NCBI GenBank assembly: GCA_044433305.1
Contig: JAWXTS010000061.1
Span: 1-10,696, forward strand
DNA length: 10,696 nucleotides
Reading direction: 5' to 3'
From: JAWXTS01 sp044433305
Lineage (GTDB): Bacteria > Bacteroidota > Bacteroidia > Bacteroidales > Rikenellaceae
In this document: one piece after another, positions 1 through 6,199 of the stretch
Layout: each line of letters opens with the position of its first letter
Numbering within the stretch: the first letter of the stretch is position 1
The notes under the pieces: model-generated
Told to the model about the DNA's origin: nothing
The model's input: only the letters and a program-made list of their open reading frames with translations
Databases searched by the model: none
Program-made: the position numbers and the translations under genes

Positions 1-256
1 CTCGGCAGGTAAGATGGGCTTTAGAGGCTCAAAAAAGAACACTCCTTATGCAGCGCAAACAGCAGCACAAGACTGTGCAAAAGTTGCTTACGATTTGGGC
101 TTGCGCAAGGTTAAAGTATATGTAAAAGGTCCTGGTTCAGGTCGCGAATCAGCAATCAGAACTATCCACGGTGCTGGAATAGAGGTTATCGAGATTATCG
201 ATGTTACACCACTACCACACAATGGTTGTCGTCCACCTAACCGTCGTAGAGTCTAA
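1..256 (+). CDS. rpsK: 30S ribosomal protein S11 (3' part)
   Basis: Small-subunit protein uS11, which lies on the 30S platform near the mRNA exit path. Only the C-terminal 84 residues are present; the reading frame is open from base 2 and the start lies upstream of the window. Visible family hallmarks are SAGKMGFRGSKKNTPYAAQ at the left edge, the VKGPGSGRESAIR segment and the conserved C-terminus DVTPLPHNGCRPPNRRRV. The ATG at base 14 is an internal methionine, not the start, because the family sequence continues in frame to its left. The stop is TAA. rpsD follows after 66 nt, as expected for the alpha operon (normally rpsM-rpsK-rpsD-rpoA-rplQ). Identity is certain; only the 5' end is missing. 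Confidence 0.97.
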   Translation, partial: SAGKMGFRGSKKNTPYAAQTAAQDCAKVAYDLGLRKVKVYVKGPGSGRESAIRTIHGAGIEVIEIIDVTPLPHNGCRPPNRRRV

Positions 257-322
257 TTTTTAGACCATACGCAAAGTAATGGACACAGAACACTATTTCT
301 AATACAAAAAGAAAAAACAAAA

Positions 323-931
323 ATGGGAAGATATATAGGACCAAAAACCAAAATCTCAAGAAGATTTGGTGAGGCTATTTTCGGTACGGATACATCTTTT
401 GATAAAAAGAACTATCCTCCAGGACAGCACGGTATGGCTCGCAAACGCAAAAAAGTTTCTGAGTATGGTGTGCAGCTAAATGAGAAACAAAAAGCCAAAA
501 TGATTTATGGCGTACAGGAGAAACAATTCCGTCGTGCATTTGAAGAGGCTGCTCGTGTAGGTGGTATCACAGGTGAGAACCTTATCAAACTACTAGAGCG
601 TCGACTAGACAATGTTGTATATCGTTTGGGTATTGCACCTACACGTGCTGCAGCTCGTCAGTTGGTGTCTCACCGCCACATTACAGTGAACGGTGGTATC
701 GTAAACATTGCATCATACCGCTTGAAAGTTGGTGATGTAATCGGAGTACGTGAGAAATCAAAATCACTTGAGGTTATCCAAGACTCACTATCAGGTAGCG
801 CACGTAGCCGTTACTCATGGACAGAGTGGGATAGCGCATCAATGACAGGCCGTTTCCTACAAGTACCAGAGCGTAGCGAGATTCCAGAGAACATTCAGGA
901 GCAGCTAATCGTCGAGTTGTACTCTAAATAA
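323..931 (+). CDS. rpsD: 30S ribosomal protein S4
   Basis: uS4, a primary 16S rRNA binder that nucleates 30S assembly and, with S3 and S5, lines the mRNA entry channel. The protein has 202 residues, close to the usual 200-210. It has the N-terminal MGRYIGPKTKISRRFGE block, the YPPGQHG motif at residues 31-37, and an S4 RNA-binding domain at about residues 92-150 (RRLDNVVYRLG, then QLVSHRHITVNG). The N-terminal region has no cysteines, so this is the zinc-free form. In E. coli S4 represses the alpha operon through a leader upstream of rpsM; that leader is outside this window. The start ATG follows an A-rich leader (about 15 of the preceding 20 bases are A) with no Shine-Dalgarno, typical of Bacteroidota. 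Leucine codons are dominated by CTA (7 of 13), the pattern of highly expressed genes here. Confidence 0.98.
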   Translation: MGRYIGPKTKISRRFGEAIFGTDTSFDKKNYPPGQHGMARKRKKVSEYGVQLNEKQKAKMIYGVQEKQFRRAFEEAARVGGITGENLIKLLERRLDNVVYRLGIAPTRAAARQLVSHRHITVNGGIVNIASYRLKVGDVIGVREKSKSLEVIQDSLSGSARSRYSWTEWDSASMTGRFLQVPERSEIPENIQEQLIVELYSK

Positions 932-968
932 CAGTTTTAAATAGTCATTAAACACTAAGGCAATAATT

Positions 969-1961
969 ATGGCAATATTAGCATTTCAAAAACCTGAGAA
1001 GGTAATCATGCTAGAATCTACTTCAACGTACGGAAAATTCAAGTTCCGTCCGTTGGAGCCAGGTTTCGGTATGACGATAGGTAACGCCCTACGTCGTATT
1101 TTGCTATCCTCACTTGAGGGTTATGCAATCACCACAGTCAAAGTTGCCGGAGCGGAACACGAATTTGCGGCCATTCCCGGCGTAATGGAGGGAATGTTTG
1201 ACATTGTTCTAAACCTAAAACAAGTAAGATTCTTGCGTACGGTAGACAATGTTGATTCAGAGAGCGTTACAATTAACGTTGCTGGCCAAACAGAGCTTAC
1301 AGCGGGTTACATATCAAACTTCTTGACAAACTTCAAAGTCTTGAATCCAGATCTAGTAATTTGCCACCTAGGCCCTGAGGTTAAGTTGCAAATGACCTTG
1401 ACAATCAATAAAGGTCGTGGTTATGTTCCTGCCGAGGAGAACCGTCCCGCTGATGCCGAGTTCGGCTTGCTTCCGATAGACTCTATTCACACTCCAATTA
1501 AGAATGTGAAATATACAGTCGAGGACTACCGTGTCGAGCAAAAGACTGACTATCAGAAACTCAATATAGAGATTACTACTGACGGATCAATTCATCCAAA
1601 AGATGCTTTGAAAGAGGCAGCTAAGATACTTATTCACCACTTCATGTTGTTCTCAGATGAGAAGATAACATTGAATATGGAGGATACAAATTCAGCTGAG
1701 GAGTTTGATGAGGATGTACTTCACATGCGTCAGTTGTTGAAAACTAAACTTTCAGACCAAGACCTATCAGTTCGCGCGCTTAATTGCTTGAAAGCTGCTG
1801 AGGTAGAGACTATTGGTGAGTTGGTACGTTTCAACCGCAACGACCTATTGAAGTTCCGTAACTTCGGTAAGAAGTCATTAACCGAGCTTGACGAACTGTT
1901 GAGTTCACTCAACCTGCATTTTGGCATGGATGTATCAATCTATAAACTTGACAAAGATTAA
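969..1961 (+). CDS. rpoA: DNA-directed RNA polymerase subunit alpha
   Basis: Alpha subunit of RNA polymerase, whose dimer scaffolds assembly of beta and beta'. The protein has 330 residues, the usual family length. The N-terminal dimerisation and assembly domain spans about residues 1-235, with the conserved blocks FRPLEPGFGMTIGNALRRIL (27-46), AIPGVMEG (68-75) and KGRGYVPAEENRP (148-160). An acidic linker (about 238-252) leads to the C-terminal domain, about residues 260-325. This holds LSVRALNCLKAA, where Arg269 corresponds to the DNA- and activator-contacting Arg265 of E. coli, and a helix-hairpin-helix region (LLKFRNFGKKSLTEL). It sits between rpsD (37 nt upstream) and rplQ (2 nt downstream), the conserved alpha-operon order. 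The tight junction with rplQ suggests translational coupling. The stop is TAA. Confidence 0.98.
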   Translation: MAILAFQKPEKVIMLESTSTYGKFKFRPLEPGFGMTIGNALRRILLSSLEGYAITTVKVAGAEHEFAAIPGVMEGMFDIVLNLKQVRFLRTVDNVDSESVTINVAGQTELTAGYISNFLTNFKVLNPDLVICHLGPEVKLQMTLTINKGRGYVPAEENRPADAEFGLLPIDSIHTPIKNVKYTVEDYRVEQKTDYQKLNIEITTDGSIHPKDALKEAAKILIHHFMLFSDEKITLNMEDTNSAEEFDEDVLHMRQLLKTKLSDQDLSVRALNCLKAAEVETIGELVRFNRNDLLKFRNFGKKSLTELDELLSSLNLHFGMDVSIYKLDKD

Positions 1962-1963
1962 TT

Positions 1964-2452
1964 ATGAGACATAACAAGAAATTTAACCATCTTGGTAGAC
2001 AGACAGCTCACCGTAAGGCAATGTTGGCTAACATGGCTAGCTCTCTGATTCTTCACAAGAGAATTAACACAACGGTAGCGAAAGCGAAAGCTCTTCGTAT
2101 GTACCTAGAGCCACTTATTACAAAATCGAAAGAGGACACAACACATTCTCGTCGTATGGTGTTTAGCCACCTAAAAGACAAAAATGCTGTTACTGAGCTT
2201 TTCCGTGAGGTAGCACCAAAGATTATGAACCGTCCAGGAGGTTACACTCGTATCCTTAAGACTGGTTTCCGTCTAGGAGATGCTGCTGATATGTGTATGA
2301 TTGAGCTAGTTGATTTCAACGCTGAGTACACTCAAAACACTGTTAAAGCAGCTAAGACTACACGTCGTGGCCGTACTTCTAAAAAGTCAGAGATGGCTCA
2401 GGAGGCAGTTGTTGTTGAAGAGACAGCAGCACCAGAGGTTGCAGCAGAGTAA
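1964..2452 (+). CDS. rplQ: 50S ribosomal protein L17
   Basis: bL17, a large-subunit protein near the peptide exit tunnel. The family core is residues 1 to about 122: MRHNKKFNHLGRQTAHRKAM at the start, then HKRINTTVAKAKALR, and RPGGYTRILKTGFRLGDAADMC before IELVDFN. At 162 residues it is about 35 longer than E. coli L17 (127). The extra C-terminal tail (about 125-162) is a basic stretch (KTTRRGRTSKK) followed by a low-complexity Ala/Glu/Val run; such tails are common on Bacteroidota L17. The ATG lies 2 nt after the rpoA stop, so initiation is probably coupled. This is the last gene of the operon: a strong hairpin with a T-rich tail lies about 120 nt downstream. The stop is TAA. Confidence 0.97.
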   Translation: MRHNKKFNHLGRQTAHRKAMLANMASSLILHKRINTTVAKAKALRMYLEPLITKSKEDTTHSRRMVFSHLKDKNAVTELFREVAPKIMNRPGGYTRILKTGFRLGDAADMCMIELVDFNAEYTQNTVKAAKTTRRGRTSKKSEMAQEAVVVEETAAPEVAAE

Positions 2453-2574
2453 TTACTGCGCCGCCTAAGAGGTGATAATGAATTGCAGAATGTAGCTTTT
2501 TGAGTATGTGCTAGCGCACTGCGGAAAGTGAAGTTCTTGCTCTTCTAAATATTACTCCGATTGAGGAGTTAAGG

Positions 2575-2610
2575 AAAGGTGATTTGCCATTGCGGCAAGT
2601 CACCTTTTGT
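2575..2610 (+). terminator. Rho-independent terminator of the rpsK-rplQ operon
   Basis: A 14-bp stem is formed by 2575-2588 (AAAGGTGATTTGCC) and 2594-2607 (GGCAAGTCACCTTT) around a 5-nt loop, followed by a T-rich run (TTTTGTCTTTTG). The one non-Watson-Crick position (2583/2599) is a U-G wobble in plus-strand RNA but an A-C mismatch in minus-strand RNA, so the element points along the plus strand. The stretch between rplQ and this hairpin (2453-2574) holds no gene I can support, only a small ACTCC/GGAGT inverted repeat at about 2554-2569. Confidence 0.85.
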
Positions 2611-2659
2611 CTTTTGTGCTAGTTCGTCTGGATGGCAGGATGTTGTTTGTGGCTCAGAA

Positions 2660-2692
2660 TTTGCGATTGAGGATGGTGTAATGGTAATTTTA
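2660..2692 (+). promoter_or_regulatory. Possible weak promoter upstream of eno
   Basis: TTTG at 2660-2663 and TAATTTTA at 2685-2692 are separated by 21 nt. This resembles the Bacteroidota -33/-7 pair (TTTG, TAnnTTTG) except that the last -7 base is A rather than G. It lies downstream of the rplQ terminator and 22 nt before the eno start, so placement is sensible, but the match is imperfect. Confidence 0.3.
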
Positions 2693-2714
2693 ACGTTCAT
2701 AAATTTTGAGAATT

Positions 2715-4013
2715 ATGGCACAAATAGTAAGTGTTCATGCAAGAGAAATCCTTGATTCGCGCTCCAATCCGACACTTGAGGTCGAGGTTTACACAGAGAG
2801 TGGGGCCTTTGGTCGTGCGGCGGTGCCTTCGGGAGCTTCGACAGGTGAGAATGAAGCCATAGAGCTTCGGGATGGAGATAAAGATCGATATTCGGGCAAG
2901 GGAGTTCTGACGGCTGTTGCAAATGTAAATGACGGCATTGCCAAGGCCATCCTTGGTATGGATGTTACAGATCAGGTTGGCATAGACCATACCATGATAA
3001 AGCTAGATGGTACCGCGACAAAAGCTAGGCTCGGGGCAAATGCCATCTTGGGGGTCTCTTTGGCGGTGGCTCATGCCGCGGCAGACTTGTTAAAGATTCC
3101 TCTGTTCCGTTATATCGGAGGGGTCAATGCACGCGCGTTGCCCATTCCGATGATGAATATTATCAATGGAGGCTCGCACTCTGATTCGCCTATCGCCTTT
3201 CAGGAGTTTATGATTATGCCCATCGGTGCTAAGACTTTCTCGGATGCTGTGCGCATGGGTTCAGAGGTGTTTAACGCGCTGAAGAAGATTTTGCAGGCAC
3301 GGGGTCTGAGCACAGCCGTTGGTGACGAGGGAGGTTTTGCTCCAGTGCTTGATGGAACCGAGGATGCTCTAAATTCAATTATTGGGGCTATCGAGAATGC
3401 TGGATATAAGGCGGGCCGTGATGGTGATGTGGCGATAGCATTGGATTGTGCCGCCTCCGAATTTTATGTCGATGGCGTGTATGATTACACTAAGTTTGAG
3501 GGTGAGAGTGGGGTCCGCAGAACACGTGAGCAGCAGGTCGCCTATCTAGAGCTATTGGCAGATAAATATCCGATTGTGTCCATTGAGGACGGCATGAGCG
3601 AGAATGACTGGGAGGGCTGGCAGATGGCCACCGCAGCACTAAAGGGTAAGTGTCAGCAAGTAGGTGATGATTTGTTTGTTACCAATGTTGAGTTTTTGAG
3701 CAAGGGAATAGAGCTTGGTTGTGCCGACTCGATACTTATAAAAGTCAATCAGATAGGTACTTTGACCCAGACGTTGGATGCCGTTGAGATGGCCCACCGT
3801 GCTGGATACACCACTATTATCTCGCATCGTTCGGGCGAAACCGAGGATACTACCATTGCAGACATTGCTGTTGCCACAAATTCGGGGCAAATCAAGACTG
3901 GTTCTATGAGTCGCTCAGACCGCTTGGCCAAGTATAATCAGCTGCTGCGCATAGAGGAGGAGTTGGGCTTGCGTGCTATTTACGGCTACCCGAAGGTGGA
4001 TAGTTTGTTGTAA
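2715..4013 (+). CDS. eno: Enolase (phosphopyruvate hydratase)
   Basis: Cytoplasmic glycolytic enzyme converting 2-phosphoglycerate to phosphoenolpyruvate with two Mg ions. The protein has 432 residues, the usual length. Visible elements: the N-terminal fold AREILDSRSNPTLEVEV (9-25), the mobile loop SGASTGE (39-45), the NGGSH and FQEF active-site segments (151-155, 162-165), GDEGGFAP with proton-donor Glu205, metal ligands Asp244, Glu291 and Asp318, the catalytic base Lys343 in the signature LIKVNQIGTLTQT, and SHRSGETED (370-378) with His371. I chose the ATG at 2715 over an in-frame TTG at 2706 because MAQIVSVHAREILDSR matches the family N-terminus. It stands alone between a terminator and a convergent gene. 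Codon use is looser than in the ribosomal genes next door (mostly TTG, CTT and CTG for Leu, some CGG and AGG for Arg), which is unusual for a glycolytic enzyme. Confidence 0.98.
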   Translation: MAQIVSVHAREILDSRSNPTLEVEVYTESGAFGRAAVPSGASTGENEAIELRDGDKDRYSGKGVLTAVANVNDGIAKAILGMDVTDQVGIDHTMIKLDGTATKARLGANAILGVSLAVAHAAADLLKIPLFRYIGGVNARALPIPMMNIINGGSHSDSPIAFQEFMIMPIGAKTFSDAVRMGSEVFNALKKILQARGLSTAVGDEGGFAPVLDGTEDALNSIIGAIENAGYKAGRDGDVAIALDCAASEFYVDGVYDYTKFEGESGVRRTREQQVAYLELLADKYPIVSIEDGMSENDWEGWQMATAALKGKCQQVGDDLFVTNVEFLSKGIELGCADSILIKVNQIGTLTQTLDAVEMAHRAGYTTIISHRSGETEDTTIADIAVATNSGQIKTGSMSRSDRLAKYNQLLRIEEELGLRAIYGYPKVDSLL

Positions 4014-4020
4014 AAAAAGA

Positions 4021-4043
4021 GGATGACTACTTATTAGCCATCC
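4021..4043 (-). terminator. Distal of two tandem terminators for the cupin gene
   Basis: Read on the minus strand, GGATGGCTA and TAGTCATCC form a 9-bp stem around a 5-nt loop, followed directly by TCTTTTTTT. One pair is a G-U wobble in minus-strand RNA but an A-C mismatch in plus-strand RNA, and the T-tract exists only on the minus strand. It therefore serves the cupin gene, not eno. Its U-tract overlaps the eno stop codon. Confidence 0.8.
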
Positions 4044-4056
4044 GTATTAAAAAAGT

Positions 4057-4100
4057 GAAGGGAATGACCATAGTAGTATTACTTGTTGGTCATTCCCTTC
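4057..4100 (-). terminator. Proximal terminator of the cupin gene; hairpin shared with eno
   Basis: A perfect 14-bp inverted repeat, GAAGGGAATGACCA (4057-4070) and TGGTCATTCCCTTC (4087-4100), encloses a 16-nt loop that can form a further short AGTA/TACT stem. On the minus strand it is followed by ACTTTTTTAA, a good U-tract; on the plus strand it is followed by TAAGTATG, without a U-tract. The hairpin may also end or protect the eno transcript, but the canonical terminator direction is minus. Confidence 0.85.
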
Positions 4101-4120
4101 TAAGTATGTGGGTAAGCGGA

Positions 4121-4984
4121 TTACTCTGCTTTTTCTTCTTCGTCCTCTATTTCTTGGTGAGTTTTAAGCCACTCTTGACCTTCTCTTTCCATAAAGAAAT
4201 CCATCCATAGGTAGTACATTTCGTTGTTTGCATCAACAGTAACACCGTGGTTTGAACCTAGTGGAATGTGTAGCAATGCAAACTCTGGCAACACTGCTGA
4301 TGCACCGTCTGCGTGAACAGTAATATGGTTGTCTTCTAGGCCAAGGAAAAGCTGATCTAGCATAGGGTGAACGTGAGCACCTACCTCATCAGGACCTGGA
4401 GCACCTACGGTACCAAGAGCTATACGAGGGATGATGTCGCCAGGAAGTACCGTTCTGCTGACAGTATTTGGGCTTTTGATAGGCTCAACATAAGGCTCGC
4501 AGTCGATAAATTTGGTGTAGTAAAGGTCGTATCTGTTCTCCTCAGGGAAGTCAGCGATAGAAATTCTGTCATCCTCAGTGATTTTCTTAGTGAACTGAAC
4601 AAAGTGTAGTGTCTCACCTGCTGGCACGTCAATCTCAACGCTGCTATAAGTGATAGGAATAGCAATAGACTCAGGAACTAGCTCATAAAGAGTAGTGTCT
4701 GCTTTTAGTGTACCGTTACCTTTCATAAAGATAAGCATGTTGGTGCTGTCGTTTGAGAAGTTCAAAGTTTTTGTTGCAGGGCCTACAAATGCTATGTGCG
4801 TAATTTTGGTGTCGATAACCTCGTTAGGCATAAGTTCCTCGATGAAGGTTGTCTGGCCTGCTGGAATATCCATAGTCATAGACTGAACTACAATCTCTGG
4901 AGCCTGAGAACATGAGCTGAATACAGCCACTATGCTTGCTAGAGACAGTGTTGCTAATTTTGATAGAAGGTTAAATTTCTTCAT
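4121..4984 (-). CDS. Cupin-domain lipoprotein of unknown function
   Basis: 287 residues. The N-terminus is a lipoprotein signal: basic MKK, a hydrophobic stretch (residues 10-22), then FSSC with Cys25 as the predicted lipidated residue, so the mature protein should be anchored in the cell envelope. No acidic cluster follows the Cys, so a surface-export signal is not obvious. The C-terminal half has a cupin barrel: motif 1 around GAHVHPMLDQLFLG with metal-ligand candidates His204 and His206 (Gln211 replaces the usual Glu), and motif 2 IPLGSNHGVTVDAN with His246. The N-terminal half contains two copies of a D-[IV]-P-A-G-[QE]-T element (residues 39-45 and 119-125), suggesting repeated beta modules. 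The acidic tail is EIEDEEEKAE. Leucine codons are mainly CTA and CTT, as in the ribosomal genes, hinting at high expression. It is monocistronic, with tandem terminators. Metal binding is plausible; no substrate can be named. Confidence 0.88.
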   Translation of the reverse strand: MKKFNLLSKLATLSLASIVAVFSSCSQAPEIVVQSMTMDIPAGQTTFIEELMPNEVIDTKITHIAFVGPATKTLNFSNDSTNMLIFMKGNGTLKADTTLYELVPESIAIPITYSSVEIDVPAGETLHFVQFTKKITEDDRISIADFPEENRYDLYYTKFIDCEPYVEPIKSPNTVSRTVLPGDIIPRIALGTVGAPGPDEVGAHVHPMLDQLFLGLEDNHITVHADGASAVLPEFALLHIPLGSNHGVTVDANNEMYYLWMDFFMEREGQEWLKTHQEIEDEEEKAE

Positions 4985-5025
4985 AATCTATTAGGTTTTA
5001 GTTGTTGTTAGGTTTTTGATAATCA

Positions 5026-5033
5026 CAAGTATA
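5026..5033 (-). promoter_or_regulatory. Candidate -7 element for the cupin lipoprotein gene
   Basis: On the minus strand TATACTTG differs at one base from the Bacteroidota -7 consensus TAnnTTTG and lies 41 nt upstream of the cupin start. No convincing TTTG is seen at the -33 distance. The predicted leader between it and the ATG is A-rich and carries a 9-bp direct repeat (AAAACCTAA, period 17) but no Shine-Dalgarno. Confidence 0.4.
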
Positions 5034-5091
5034 CAAAATTTTTATCGAAAATCAGAACAATTTGCCATATAATTGCTGCCACACAACATTT

Positions 5092-6178
5092 TTATTGATT
5101 GTTCCAGAGCAAGAAACTTTTTATAAAGTCATCTATATTGCCGTCGAGCACACCCTGAGTGTCGGCTGTTTCATGGCTTGTGCGATGGTCCTTGACGAGT
5201 TTGTAGGGGTGTAGGGTGTAGCTTCGTATCTGTGAGCCCCACTCGATGCGCTTCTTCTGCCCCTCGAGTTCGTTTTGTAGCTCCATGCGCTTTTGCAGCT
5301 CTATTTGGTAGAGCTTTGAACGTAGTATGCGCATGGCATTCTCGCGGTTCATAAGCTGAGAGCGGGTCTGGGTGTTCTCTATCATGATGCCCGAAGGTAT
5401 GTGCCTTAGCCTCACGCCTGTCTCCACCTTGTTGACATTCTGGCCACCTGCTCCGCCACTGCGATAGGTGTCCCATTCTATGTCGGCTGGTGATATAACG
5501 ATGTCTATGCTGTCATCTATGGCAGGGGATACGAACACTGACGAGAAGGTCGTTTGGCGTTTGTTGTTGGCATTGAAGGGCGAGAGCCTCACTAGTCGAT
5601 GTACGCCACTCTCGCTTTTGAGATAGCCGTAGGCGTTCTCGCCCTCAAATTCTATGGTCACCGACTTGACACCTATCTCGTCCTCTATGATGTCTATGGT
5701 TTGCACCTTATAGTTATTCTTTTCGCCATAGCGTATGTACATGCGCATGAGCATGGCTGTCCAGTCCAGAGCCTCGGTGCCGCCTGCTCCAGCGTTAATC
5801 TCCATGATGGCTCCAAACTTGTCCTCTTTCTGGCTAAGCATCTTCTTTATCTCGCACTCCTCGAATAGTCCCAAGATATTGTTGTAGCTGTCTTCTATCT
5901 CGCGCTCTTCTATAAGGCCCTCGCGTAGAAACTCGGGCATAAGCTGTATGTCATCCACAGCCGTGGCCAGAGTGTTGAACTCATCCAGCGATGCCTTGAG
6001 TAGCGAGACTGTACGTAGCTGGTCGCGAGCATTCTCGGGGTTGTTCCATAGCTCGGGATCTTCGGCCTTCTCTTGCTCCCCCTCAAGTTGTAATGTTAGA
6101 TTATCGATGTCAAAGATGCCCCCTCAACGAATCCAGTCGCCTTACAAGCTCTTTAATTTGGTCTGTGTTAATTGCCAT
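5092..6178 (-). CDS. prfB: Peptide chain release factor 2, expressed by programmed +1 frameshift
   Basis: RF2 recognises UAA and UGA in the ribosomal A site and triggers peptidyl-tRNA hydrolysis. The gene is in two frames. Frame 0 starts at ATG 6178, reads MAINTDQIKELVRRLDSLRGHL (22 codons, in two parts MAINTDQIKEL and VRRLDSLRGHL) and meets TGA at 6112-6110. A +1 slip on CTT continues as DIDNLTLQLEGEQ and runs to TAA at 5092. The joined product is 361 residues, close to E. coli RF2 (365). The anticodon-like tripeptide SPF falls at about residues 199-201 and the catalytic GGQ at about 244-246, matching the family spacing, and SPF marks it as RF2 rather than RF1. Between frameshift and stop the frame is unbroken, so this is recoding, not decay. 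It lies 21 nt after a radical SAM gene and is probably cotranscribed with it. Confidence 0.96.
6109..6124 (-). promoter_or_regulatory. prfB programmed +1 frameshift site
   Basis: On the minus strand the sequence is AGG GGG CAT CTT TGA C, in the reading frame of prfB. It has all known parts of the RF2 autoregulatory site: an internal Shine-Dalgarno-like AGGGGG, a 3-nt spacer, the slippery CTT, the in-frame TGA stop and the unfavourable following C. The arrangement is the same as in E. coli, with only one codon (CAT for TAT) different. Low RF2 lets the ribosome pause at UGA and slip to UUU/GAC, making more RF2. Confidence 0.96.
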
Positions 6179-6199
6179 AAGTTTGTTGTATGTGTGTGT

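Noticed and set aside
2706..2714. TTG start for eno three codons upstream
   Set aside because: The ATG at 2715 gives the standard enolase N-terminus MAQIVSVHAREILDSR.
2453..2714. Small RNA or small gene between rplQ and eno
   Set aside because: Apart from the terminator and a short inverted repeat there is no promoter-terminator pair, and the only ATG frames close within a few codons.
5171..5476. Minus-strand frame of 101 codons inside prfB
   Set aside because: Out-of-frame shadow of the RF2 catalytic region, rich in Arg/His without recognisable motifs.
5092..5958. prfB as a truncated RF2 of 288 residues or a pseudogene
   Set aside because: The missing N-terminus is present upstream in another frame and is joined at a canonical AGGGGG-CAT-CTT-TGA-C recoding site; the joined protein has normal length and SPF/GGQ spacing.
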